Positions 35,851 through 48,238 of a stretch of 64,000 nucleotides of DNA are shown piece by piece; position 1 is the first letter of the stretch, and each line of letters opens with the position of its first letter. Origin of the DNA: Euptelea pleiosperma (Eukaryota; Streptophyta; Magnoliopsida; Ranunculales; Eupteleaceae); contig JASUTR010000141.1 of NCBI GenBank assembly GCA_035048495.1, forward strand, positions 124,001 to 188,000. The letters run 5' to 3'. The position numbers were made by a program, and so were the translations under genes. The notes under the pieces are model-generated. The model saw only the letters and a list, made by a program, of their open reading frames with translations, did no database searches and was not told where the DNA came from.

Positions 35851-37974
35851 GTGACTTTTTCGCAACCGAACCTCGTAATTGGACTCAAACTCTTGTATTA
35901 CTATTATTTCATCACATTTGATGTGTTGGAACAAGATTCGGGACGGTCGAAACAAGTTAGCTCCATCCGTTCGTCAACGTCTCAAATTGGACTCAGTTTG
36001 TGAGTTACATTCCGAAGCCTATAACTTGTGACTTTTTTGCAACCGGACCTCATAATTAGACTCATACTCTTCCATTACAATTGTTTCAACATATTTGAAG
36101 TGTTGGAACAAGATTCGGGACAGTCGAAACAAGTTAGCTCCATCCGTTCGTCAAAGTCTCAAATTGGACTCAGTTTCTGTGTTACATTCCGAAGCCTATA
36201 ACTTGTGACTTTTTCGCAACCGGACCTCATAATTAGACTCAAACTCTTCCATTACTATTGTTTCAACAGATTTGAAGTGTGGGAACAATATTTGGGACAG
36301 TCGAAACAAGTTAGCTCCATCCGTACGTCAATGTCTCAAATTGGACTCAGTTTCTGTGTTGCATTCCGAAGTCTATAACTTGTGACTTTTTCGCAACCGG
36401 ACCTCGTGATTGGACTCAAACTCTTCTATTACTATTGTTTCAACACATTTGAAGTGTTGAAACAAGATTCGTGACAGTCAAAATAAGTTAGCTCCATCCG
36501 TTCGTCAACGTCTCAAATTGGACTCAGTTTGTGTGTTACGTTCCGAACCCTATAACTTGGGACTTTTTTGCAACCGGACCTCGTAATTGGACTCAAACTC
36601 TTCCATTACTATTGTTTCATCACATTTGAAGTGGTGGAACAAGATTCGTGACAGTCGAAACAAGTTAGCTCCATCTGTGCGTCAACGTCTCAAATTGGAC
36701 TCAGTTTGTGTGTTACATTCCGTAGCCTATAACTTGTGACTTTTTCGCAACCGGACCTCACAATTAGGCCCAAACTCTTCCATTACTATTGTTTCAATAG
36801 ATTTGATGTGTTGGAACAATATTTGGGACAGTCAAAACAAGTTAGCTCCATCCGTGCGTCAAAGTCTCAAATTGGACTCAGTTTGTGTGTTACATTCCTA
36901 AGCCTATAACTTGTGACTTTTTCGCAACCGGACCTCGTAATTGGACTCAGACTCTTGTATTACTATTATTTCAACATATTTGATGTGTTGGAACAAGATT
37001 CGGGACCGTCGAAACTAGTTAGCTCCATCCGTTCGTCAACGTCTCAAATTGGACTCAGTTTGTGTGTTACATTCCGAAGCCTATAACTTGTGACTTTTTT
37101 GCAACCGGACCTCATAATAAAACTCATACTCGTCCATTACTATTGTTTCAACATATTTGAAGTGTTGGAACAAGATTCGGGACAGTCGAAACAAGTTAGC
37201 TCCATCCGTTCGCCAACGTCTCAAATTGGACTCAGTTTCGGTGTTACATTTCGAAGCCTGTAACTTGTGACTTTTTCGCAACCGGACCTCATAATTAGAC
37301 TCAAACTCTTCCATTACTATTGTTTTAACAGATTTGAAGTGTTGGAACAATATTTGGGACAGTCGAAACAAGTTAGCTCCATCCGTACGTCAACGTCTCA
37401 AATTAGACCCAGTTTCTGTGTTACATTCCGAAGCCTATAATTTGTGACTTTTTCGCAACCGGACCTCGTAATTGGACTCAAACTCTTCTATTACTATTGT
37501 TTCAACACATTTGATGTGTTGGAACAAGATTCGGGACGGTCGAAACAAGTTAGCTCCATCCGTGCGTCAACGTCTCAAATTGGACTCAGTTTGTGTGTTA
37601 CATTCCTAAGCCTATAACTTGTGACTTTTTCGCAACCGGACCTCGTAATTGGACTCAAACTCTTCTAATACTATTGTTTCAACAGATTTGAAGTGTTGGA
37701 ATAAGATTTGGGACAGTCGAAACAAGTTAGCTCCATCCGTGCATCAACGTCTCAAATTCGACTCAATTTGTGTGTAACATTCCGAAGCCTATAACTTATG
37801 ACTTTGTCGCAATCAGACCTCGTAATTTTACTCAAACTCTTCCATTATTATTGTTTCAACACATTTGAAATATTGGAACATGATTCGGGACAGGCAAAAC
37901 AAGTTAGCTCCATACGTGAGTCAACATCTCAAATTGGACATAGTTTGTGTGTTACATTCCGAAGCCAATAACTT
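35851..37974 (+). repeat. 12-mer tandem duplication D2, copy 1
   Basis: Twelve monomers (E/G' H' A' I F'' J G'' H'' A'' B C D), 2124 bp, repeated immediately at 37975-40098. Both copies carry the private H'' variants 'aataaaactcatactcg' and 'ttcgccaacg'. This copy alone has 'caacatatttgatg' in G'' (about 36976). Confidence 0.88.
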
Positions 37975-38505
37975 CTGACTTTTTCGCAACCGAACCTCGT
38001 AATTGGACTCAAACTCTTGTATTACTATTATTTCATCACATTTGATGTGTTGGAACAAGATTCGGGACGGTCGAAACAAGTTAGCTCCATCCGTTCGTCA
38101 ACGTCTCAAATTGGACTCAGTTTGTGAGTTACATTCCGAAGCCTATAACTTGTGACTTTTTTGCAACCGGACCTCATAATTAGACTCATACTCTTCCATT
38201 ACAATTGTTTCAACATATTTGAAGTGTTGGAACAAGATTCGGGACAGTCGAAACAAGTTAGCTCCATCCGTTCGTCAAAGTCTCAAATTGGACTCAGTTT
38301 CTGTGTTACATTTCGAAGCCTATAACTTGTGACTTTTTCGCAACCGGACCTCATAATTAGACTCAAACTCTTCCATTACTATTGTTTCAACAGATTTGAA
38401 GTGTGGGAACAATATTTGGGACAGTCGAAACAAGTTAGCTCCATCCGTACGTCAATGTCTCAAATTGGACTCAGTTTCTGTGTTGCATTCCGAAGTCTAT
38501 AACTC
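36382..38505 (+). repeat. HOR block 6: 12 monomers (2124 bp)
   Basis: Order: I F'' J G'' H'' A'' / B C D E-G' H' A'. The shortest interval. An E/G' hybrid jumps from the plain octamer into the end of the primed octamer, deleting ten monomers of the 22-mer. Confidence 0.88.
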
Positions 38506-40098
38506 GTGACTTTTTCGCAACCGGACCTCGTGATTGGACTCAAACTCTTCTATTACTATTGTTTCAACACATTTGAAGTGTTGAAACAAGATTCGTGACA
38601 GTCAAAATAAGTTAGCTCCATCCGTTCGTCAACGTCTCAAATTGGACTCAGTTTGTGTGTTACGTTCCGAACCCTATAACTTGGGACTTTTTTGCAACCG
38701 GACCTCGTAATTGGACTCAAACTCTTCCATTACTATTGTTTCATCACATTTGAAGTGGTGGAACAAGATTCGTGACAGTCGAAACAAGTTAGCTCCATCT
38801 GTGCGTCAACGTCTCAAATTGGACTCAGTTTGTGTGTTACATTCCGTAGCCTATAACTTGTGACTTTTTCGCAACCGGACCTCACAATTAGGCCCAAACT
38901 CTTCCATTACTATTGTTTCAATAGATTTGATGTGTTGGAACAATATTTGGGACAGTCAAAACAAGTTAGCTCCATCCGTGCGTCAAAGTCTCAAATTGGA
39001 CTCAGTTTGTGTGTTACATTCCTAAGCCTATAACTTGTGACTTTTTCGCAACCGGACCTCGTAATTGGACTCAGACTCTTGTATTACTATTATTTCAACA
39101 CATTTGATGTGTTGGAACAAGATTCGGGACCGTCGAAACTAGTTAGCTCCATCCGTTCGTCAACGTCTCAAATTGGACTCAGTTTGTGTGTTACATTCCG
39201 AAGCCTATAACTTGTGACTTTTTTGCAACCGGACCTCATAATAAAACTCATACTCGTCCATTACTATTGTTTCAACATATTTGAAGTGTTGGAACAAGAT
39301 TCGGGACAGTCGAAACAAGTTAGCTCCATCCGTTCGCCAACGTCTCAAATTGGACTCAGTTTCGGTGTTACATTTCGAAGCCTGTAACTTGTGACTTTTT
39401 CGCAACCGGACCTCATAATTAGACTCAAACTCTTCCATTACTATTGTTTTAACAGATTTGAAGTGTTGGAACAATATTTGGGACAGTCGAAACAAGTTAG
39501 CTCCATCCGTACGTCAACGTCTCAAATTAGACCCAGTTTCTGTGTTACATTCCGAAGCCTATAATTTGTGACTTTTTCGCAACCGGACCTCGTAATTGGA
39601 CTCAAACTCTTCTATTACTATTGTTTCAACACATTTGATGTGTTGGAACAAGATTCGGGACGGTCGAAACAAGTTAGCTCCATCCGTGCGTCAACGTCTC
39701 AAATTGGACTCAGTTTGTGTGTTACATTCCTAAGCCTATAACTTGTGACTTTTTCGCAACCGGACCTCGTAATTGGACTCAAACTCTTCTAATACTATTG
39801 TTTCAACAGATTTGAAGTGTTGGAATAAGATTTGGGACAGTCGAAACAAGTTAGCTCCATCCGTGCATCAACGTCTCAAATTCGACTCAATTTGTGTGTA
39901 ACATTCCGAAGCCTATAACTTATGACTTTGTCGCAATCAGACCTCGTAATTTTACTCAAACTCTTCCATTATTATTGTTTCAACACATTTGAAATATTGG
40001 AACATGATTCGGGACAGGCAAAACAAGTTAGCTCCATACGTGAGTCAACATCTCAAATTGGACATAGTTTGTGTGTTACATTCCGAAGCCAATAACTT
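37975..40098 (+). repeat. 12-mer tandem duplication D2, copy 2
   Basis: Adjacent second copy. It begins with the private 'cttctgac' (37972-37979) that reappears only at 56197-56204, so this copy rather than copy 1 is the closer relative of 56.2 kb. It shares 'ttcgccaacg' with copy 1. Confidence 0.87.
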
Positions 40099-43000
40099 GT
40101 GACTTTTTCGCAACCGAACCTCGTAATTGGACTCAAACTCTTGTATTACTATTATTTCATCACATTTGATGTGTTGGAACAAGATTCGGGACGGTCGAAA
40201 CAAGTTAGCTCCATCCGTTCGTCAACGTCTCAAATTGGACTCAGTTTGTGTGTTACGTTCCGAACCCTATAACTTGTGACTTTTTCGCAACAGGAGCTCG
40301 TAATTGGACTCGAACTCTTCCATTACTATTGTTTCATCACATTTGAAGTGGTGGAACAAGATTCGTGACAGTCGAAACAAGTTAGCTCCATCCGTGCGTC
40401 AACGTCTCAAATTGGACTCAGTTTGTGTGTTACATTCCGAACCTATAACTTGTGACTTTTTCGCAACCGGACCTCGTGATTGGACTCAAACACTTCTATA
40501 ACTATTGTTTCAACACATTTGATGTGTTGGAACAAGATTCGGGACCGTCGAAACAAGTTAGCTCCATCCGTGCGTCAACGTCTCAAATTGGACTCAGTTT
40601 GTGTGTTACATTCCTAAGTCTATAACTTGTGACTTTTTCGCAACCGGACCTCGTAATTGGACTCAAACTCTTCTATTACTATTGTTGCAACAGATTTGAA
40701 GTGTTGGAATAAGATTTGGGACAGTCGAAACAAGTTAGCTCCATCCGTGCATCAACGTCTCAAATTCGACTCAATTTGTGTGTAACATTCCGAAGCCTAT
40801 AACTTATGACTTTGTCGCAATCAGACCTCGTAATTTTACTCAAACTCTTCCATTATTATTGTTTCAACACATTTGAAATATTGGAACATGATTCGGGACA
40901 GGCAAAACAAGTTAGCTCCATACGTGAGTCAACATCTCAAATTGGACATAGTTTGTGTGTTACATTCCGAAGCCAATAACTTGTGACTTTTTCGCAACCG
41001 AACCTCGTAATTGGACTCAAACTCTTGTATTACTATTATTTCATCACATTTGATGTGTTGGAACAAGATTCGGGACGGTCGAAACAAGTTAGCTCCATCC
41101 GTTCGTCAACGTCTCAAATTGGACTCAGTTTGTGTGTTACGTTCCGAACCCTATAACTTGTGACTTTTTCGCAACAGGAGCTCGTAATTGGACTCGAACT
41201 CTTCCATTACTATTGTTTCATCACATTTGAAGTGGTGGAACAAGATTCGTGACAGTCGAAACAAGTTAGCTCCATCCGTGCGTCAACGTCTCAAATTGGA
41301 CTCAGTTTGTGTGTTACATTCCGAAGGCTATAACTTGTGACTTTTTCGCAACCGGACCTCGTAATTGGACTCAAACTCTTGTATTACTATTATTTCAACA
41401 CATTTGATGTGTTGGAACAAGATTCGGGATGGTCGAAACTAGTTAGCTCCATCCGTTCGTCAACGTCTCAAATTGGACTCAGTTTGTGAGTTACATTCCG
41501 AAGCCTATAACTTGTGACTTTTTTGCAACCGGACCTCATAATTAGACTCATACTCTTCCATTACTATTGTTTCAACATATTTGAAGTGTTGGAACAAGAT
41601 TCGTGACAGTCGAAACAAGTTAGCTCCATCCGTTCGTCAACGTCTCAAATTGGACTCAGTTTCTGTGTTACATTCCGAAGCCTATAACTTGTGACTTTTT
41701 CGCAACCGGACCTCATAATTAGACTCAAACTCTTCCATTACTATTGTTTTAACAGATTTGAAGTGTTGGAACAATATTTGGGACAGTCGAAACAAGTTAG
41801 CTCCATCCGTACGTCAACGTCTCAAATTAGACTCAGTTTCTGTGTTGCATTCCGAAGCCTATAACTTGTGACTTTTTCGCAACCGGACCTCGTAATTGGA
41901 CTCAAACTCTTCTATTACTATTGTTTCAACACATTTGATGTGTTGGAACAAGATTCGGGACGGTCGAAACAAGTTAGCTCCATCCGTGCGTCAACGTCTC
42001 AAATTGGACTCAGTTTGTGTGTTACATTCCTAAGCCTATAACTTGTGACTTTTTCGCGACCGGACCTCGTAATTGGACTCAAACTCTTCTATTACTATTG
42101 TTTCAACAGATTTGAAGTGTTGGAATAAGATTTGGGACAGTCGAAACAAGTTAGCTCCATCCGTGCATCAAAGTCTCAAATTCGACTCAATTTGCATGTA
42201 ACATTCCGAATCCTATAACTTGTGACTTTATCGCAATCAGACCTCGTAATTTTACTCAAACTCTTCCATTATTATTATTTCAACACATTTGAAGTATTGG
42301 AACATGATTCGGGACAGGCAAAACAAGTTAGCTCCATCCGTGCGTCAACATCTCAAATTGGACATAGTTTGTGTGTTACATTCCGAAGCCAATAACATGT
42401 GACTTTTTCGCAATCGGACCTCCTAATTGGACTCAAACTCTTGTATTACTATTATTTCAACACATTTGATGTGTTGGAACAAGATTCGGGACGGTCGAAA
42501 CAAGTTAGCTCCATCCGTTCGTCAACGTCTCAAATTGGACTCAGTTTGTGTGTTACGTTCCGAACCCTATAACTTGTTACTTTTTCGCAACCAGAGCTCG
42601 TAATTGGACTCGAACTCTTCCATTACTATTGTTTCATCACATTTGAAGTGGTGGAACAAGATTCGTGACAGTCGAAACAAGTTAGCTCCATCCGTGCGTC
42701 AACGTCTCAAATTGGACTCAGTTTGTGTGTTACATTCCGAAGCCTATAACTTGTGACTTTTTCGCTACCGGAACTCGTAATTGGACTCAAACTCTTGTAT
42801 TACTATTATTTCAACACATTTGATGTGTTGGAACAAGATTCGGGACGGTCGAAACTAGTTAGCTCCATCCGTTCGTCAACGTCTCAAATTGGACTCAGTT
42901 TGTGAGTTACATTCCGAAGCCTATAACTTGTGACTTTTTTGCAACCGGACCTCATAATTAGACTCATACTCTTCCATTACAATTGTTTCAACATATTTGA

Positions 43001-43283
43001 AGTGTTGGAACAAGATTCGGGACAGTCGAAACAAGTTAGCTCCATCCGTTCGTCAAAGTCTCAAATTGGACTCAGTTTCTGTGTTACATTCCGAAGCCTA
43101 TAACTTGTGACTTTTTCGCAACCGGACCTCATAATTAGACTCAAACTCTTCCATTACTATTGTTTCAACAGATTTGAAGTGTGGGAACAATATTTGGGAC
43201 AGTCGAAACAAGTTAGCTCCATCCGTACGTCAATGTCTCAAATTGGACTCAGTTTCTGTGTTGCATTCCAAAGTCTATAACTT
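38506..43283 (+). repeat. HOR block 7: 27 monomers (22-mer plus five)
   Basis: Order: I F'' J G'' H'' A'' / B C D E F / B C D E F G H A / B C' D' E' F' G' H' A'. Equals the canonical 22-mer with one extra B C D E F created by the F-to-B junction at 40276. Confidence 0.87.
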
Positions 43284-46200
43284 GTGACTTTTTCGCAACC
43301 GGACCTCGTGATTGGACTCAAACTCTTCTATTACTATTGTTTCAACACATTTGAAGTGTTGAAACAAGATTCGGGACAGTCAAAATAAGTTAGCTCCATC
43401 CGTTCGTCAACGTCTCAAATTGGACTCAGTTTGTGTGTTACGTTCCGAACCCTATAACTTGTGACTTTTTTGCAACCGGACCTCGTAATTGGACTCAAAC
43501 TCTTCCATTACTATTGTTTCATCACATTTGAAGTGGTGGAACAAGATTCGTGACAGTCGAAACAAGTTAGCTCCATCTGTGCGTCAACGTCTCAAATTGG
43601 ACTCAGTTTGTGTGTTACATTCCGTAGCCTATAACTTGTGACTTTTTCGCAACCGGACCTCACAATTTGGCCCAAACTCTTCCATTACTATTGTTTCAAT
43701 AGATTTGATGTGTTGGAACAATATTTGGGACAGTCAAAACAAGTTAGCTCCATCCGTGCGTCAAAGTCTCAAATTGGACTCAGTTTGTGTGTTACATTCC
43801 TAAGCCTATAACTTGTGCCTTTTTCGCAACCGGACCTCGTAATTGGACTCAGACTCTTGTATTACTATTATTTCAACACATTTGATGTGTTGGAACAAGA
43901 TTCGGGACCGTCGAAACTAGTTAGCTCCATCCGTTCGTCAACGTCTCAAATTGGACTCAGTTTGTGTGTTACATTCCGAAGCCTATAACTTGTGACTTTT
44001 TTGCAACCGGACCTCATAATTAGACACATACTCTTCCATTACTATTGTTTCAAGATATTTGAAGTGTTGGAACAAGATTCGGGACAGTCGAAACAAGTTA
44101 GCTCCATCCGTTCGTCAACGTCTCAAATTGGACTCAGTTTCGGTGTTACATTCCGAAGCCTGTAACTTGTGACTTTTTCGCAACCGGACCTCATAATTAG
44201 ACTCAAACTCTTCCATTACTATTGTTTTAACAGATTTGAAGTGTTGGAACAATATTTGGGACAGTCGAAACAAGTTAGCTCCATCCGTACGTCAACGTCT
44301 CAAATTAGACCCAGTTTCTGTGTTACATTCCGAAGCCTATAATTTGTGACTTTTTCGCAACCGGACCTCGTAATTGGACTCAAACTCTTCTATTACTATT
44401 GTTTCAACACATTTGATGTGTTGGAACAAGATTCGGGACGGTCGAAACAAGTTAGCTCCATCCGTGCGTCAACGTCTCAAATTGGACTCAGTTTGTGTGT
44501 TACATTCCTAAGCCTATAACTTGTGACTTTTTCGCAACCGGACCTCGTAATTGGACTCAAACTCTTCTAATACTATTGTTTCAACAGATTTGAAGTGTTG
44601 GAATAAGATTTGGGACAGTCGAAACAAGTTAGCTCCATCCGTGCATCAACGTCTCAAATTCGACTCAATTTGTGTGTAACATTCCGAAGCCTATAACTTA
44701 TGACTTTGTCGCAATCAGACCTCGTAATTTTACTCAAACTCTTCCATTATTATTGTTTCAACACATTTGAAATATTGGAACATGATTCGGGACAGGCAAA
44801 ACAAGTTAGCTCCATACGTGAGTCAACATCTCAAATTGGACATAGTTTGTGTGTTACATTCCGAAGCCAATAACTTGTGACTTTTTCGCAACCGAACCTC
44901 GTAATTGGACTCAAACTCTTGTATTACTATTATTTCATCACATTTGATGTGTTGGAACAAGATTCGGGACGGTCGAAACAAGTTAGCTCCATCCGTTCGT
45001 CAACGTCTCAAATTGGACTCAGTTTGTGTGTTACGTTCCGAACCCTATAACTTGTGACTTTTTCGCAACAGGAGCTCGTAATTGGACTCGAACTCTTCCA
45101 TTACTATTGTTTCATCACATTTGAAGTGGTGGAACAAGATTCGTGACAGTCGAAACAAGTTAGCTCCATCCGTGCGTCAACGTCTCAAATTGGACTCAGT
45201 TTGTGTGTTACATTCCGAAGGCTATAACTTGTGACTTTTTCGCAACCGGACCTCGTAATTGGACTCAAACTCTTGTATTACTATTATTTCAACACATTTG
45301 ATGTGTTGGAACAAGATTCGGGATGGTCGAAACTAGTTAGCTCCATCCGTTCGTCAACGTCTCAAATTGGACTCAGTTTGTGAGTTACATTCCGAAGCCT
45401 ATAACTTGTGACTTTTTTGCAACCGGACCTCATAATTAGACTCATACTCTTCCATTACTATTGTTTCAACATATTTGAAGTGTTGGAACAAGATTCGTGA
45501 CAGTCGAAACAAGTTAGCTCCATCCGTTCGTCAACGTCTCAAATTGGACTCAGTTTCTGTGTTACATTCCGAAGCCTATAACTTGTGACTTTTTCGCAAC
45601 CGGACCTCATAATTAGACTCAAACTCTTCCATTACTATTGTTTTAACAGATTTGAAGTGTTGGAACAATATTTGGGACAGTCGAAACAAGTTAGCTCCAT
45701 CCGTACGTCAACGTCTCAAATTAGACTCAGTTTCTGTGTTGCATTCCGAAGCCTATAACTTGTGACTTTTTCGCAACCGGACCTCGTAATTGGACTCAAA
45801 CTCTTCTATTACTATTGTTTCAACACATTTGATGTGTTGGAACAAGATTCGGGACGGTCGAAACAAGTTAGCTCCATCCGTGCGTCAACGTCTCAAATTG
45901 GACTCAGTTTGTGTGTTACATTCCTAAGCCTATAACTTGTGACTTTTTCGCGACCGGACCTCGTAATTGGACTCAAACTCTTCTATTACTATTGTTTCAA
46001 CAGATTTGAAGTGTTGGAATAAGATTTGGGACAGTCGAAACAAGTTAGCTCCATCCGTGCATCAAAGTCTCAAATTCGACTCAATTTGCATGTAACATTC
46101 CGAATCCTATAACTTGTGACTTTATCGCAATCAGACCTCGTAATTTTACTCAAACTCTTCCATTATTATTATTTCAACACATTTGAAGTATTGGAACATG

Positions 46201-47177
46201 ATTCGGGACAGGCAAAACAAGTTAGCTCCATCCGTGCGTCAACATCTCAAATTGGACATAGTTTGTGTGTTACATTCCGAAGCCAATAACATGTGACTTT
46301 TTCGCAATCGGACCTCCTAATTGGACTCAAACTCTTGTATTACTATTATTTCAACACATTTGATGTGTTGGAACAAGATTCGGGACGGTCGAAACAAGTT
46401 AGCTCCATCCGTTCGTCAACGTCTCAAATTGGACTCAGTTTGTGTGTTACGTTCCGAACCCTATAACTTGTTACTTTTTCGCAACCAGAGCTCGTAATTG
46501 GACTCGAACTCTTCCATTACTATTGTTTCATCACATTTGAAGTGGTGGAACAAGATTCGTGACAGTCGAAACAAGTTAGCTCCATCCGTGCGTCAACGTC
46601 TCAAATTGGACTCAGTTTGTGTGTTACATTCCGAAGCCTATAACTTGTGACTTTTTCGCTACCGGAACTCGTAATTGGACTCAAACTCTTGTATTACTAT
46701 TATTTCAACACATTTGATGTGTTGGAACAAGATTCGGGACGGTCGAAACTAGTTAGCTCCATCCGTTCGTCAACGTCTCAAATTGGACTCAGTTTGTGAG
46801 TTACATTCCGAAGCCTATAACTTGTGACTTTTTTGCAACCGGACCTCATAATTAGACTCATACTCTTCCATTACAATTGTTTCAACATATTTGAAGTGTT
46901 GGAACAAGATTCGGGACAGTCGAAACAAGTTAGCTCCATCCGTTCGTCAAAGTCTCAAATTGGACTCAGTTTCTGTGTTACATTCCGAAGCCTATAACTT
47001 GTGACTTTTTCGCAACCGGACCTCATAATTAGACTCAAACTCTTCCATTACTATTGTTTCAACAGATTTGAAGTGTGGGAACAATATTTGGGACAGTCGA
47101 AACAAGTTAGCTCCATCCGTACGTCAATGTCTCAAATTGGACTCAGTTTCTGTGTTGCATTCCGAAGTCTATAACTT
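43284..47177 (+). repeat. HOR block 8: canonical 22-mer, 3894 bp
   Basis: Order: [I F'' J G'' H'' A''][B C D E F G H A][B C' D' E' F' G' H' A']. All 22 monomers are 177 bp (22 x 177 = 3894, exactly the I-to-I distance). This is the simplest complete unit, and every other block can be derived from it by gain or loss of monomers. Confidence 0.9.
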
Positions 47178-48238
47178 GTGACTTTTTCGCAACCGGACCT
47201 CGTGATTGGACTCAAACTCTTCTATTACTATTGTTTCAACACATTTGAAGTGTTGAAACAAGATTCGGGACAGTCAAAATAAGTTAGCTCCATCCGTTCG
47301 TCAACGTCTCAAATTGGACTCAGTTTGTGTGTTACGTTCCGAACCCTATAACTTGTGACTTTTTTGCAACCGGACCTCGTAATTGGACTCAAACTCTTCC
47401 ATTACTATTGTTTCATCACATTTGAAGTGGTGGAACAAGATTCGTGACAGTCGAAACAAGTTAGCTCCATCTGTGCGTCAACGTCTCAAATTGGACTCAG
47501 TTTGTGTGTTACATTCCGTAGCCTATAACTTGTGACTTTTTCGCAACCGGACCTCACAATTTGGCCCAAACTCTTCCATTACTATTGTTTCAATAGATTT
47601 GATGTGTTGGAACAATATTTGGGACAGTCAAAACAAGTTAGCTCCATCCGTGCGTCAAAGTCTCAAATTGGACTCAGTTTGTGTGTTACATTCCTAAGCC
47701 TATAACTTGTGCCTTTTTCGCAACCGGACCTCGTAATTGGACTCAGACTCTTGTATTACTATTATTTCAACACATTTGAAGTGTTGAAACAAGATTCGGG
47801 ACAGTCAAAATAAGTTAGCTCCATCCGTTCGTCAACGTCTCAAATTGGACTCAGTTTGTGTGTTACGTTCCGAACCCTATAACTTGTGACTTTTTTGCAA
47901 CCGGACCTCGTAATTGGACTCAAACTCTTCCATTACTATTGTTTCATCACATTTGAAGTGGTGGAACAAGATTCGTGACAGTCGAAACAAGTTAGCTCCA
48001 TCTGTGCGTCAACGTCTCAAATTGGACTCAGTTTGTGTGTTACATTCCGTAGCCTATAACTTGTGACTTTTTCGCAACGGACCTCACAATTTGGCCCAAA
48101 CTCTTCCATTACTATTGTTTCAATAGATTTGATGTGTTGGAACAATATTTGGGACAGTCAAAACAAGTTAGCTCCATCCGTGCGTCAAAGTCTCAAATTG
48201 GACTCAGTTTGTGTGTTACATTCCTAAGCCTATAACTT
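47178..48238 (+). repeat. Three-monomer tandem duplication (I F'' J)
   Basis: I F'' J (47178-47708) is followed by a G''/I hybrid, F'' and J (47709-48238). The hybrid starts with the private 'gtgcc' and 'cagactcttgtattac' of G'' and turns into I ('gaagtgttgaaacaag', 'caaaataag'). The second J has a 1-bp deletion at about 48078 ('gcaacggacc'), making the copy 530 bp. Confidence 0.87.

Larger units (their letters stand above)
28851..36381 (+). repeat. HOR block 5: 43 monomers with a truncated monomer
   Basis: Order: I F'' J G'' H'' A'' / B C-H' A'(97 bp, fused to a B end) / C D E F G H A / B C D E F / B C D E F G H A / B C' D' E' F' G' H' A' / B C D E-G' H' A'. The 97-bp monomer at 30267 marks the join to the segment copied from block 3. 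Confidence 0.85.
37975..45963 (+). repeat. Segmental duplication D3, copy 1 (about 8 kb)
   Basis: Pairs with 56200-64000 at an offset of about 18.2 kb, falling to 18.04 kb after the B/C' fusion. Shared private variants along its length: 'cttctgac', 'aataaa(a)ctc', 'ttcgccaacg', 'actcaaacacttc' (about 40487), 'catcaaagtc', 'gacctcctaattgg', 'gcattcca(a)ag', 'gtgcc'. Confidence 0.85.

Noticed and set aside
37081..37371. 96- and 100-codon minus-strand frames (37081, 39205, 57411)
   Set aside because: They span H'' and A'' monomers and arise from the 'aataaaactc' and 'ttcgcc' variants that remove stop codons. The translation is an internally repeated satellite translation, with no sign of a real protein.
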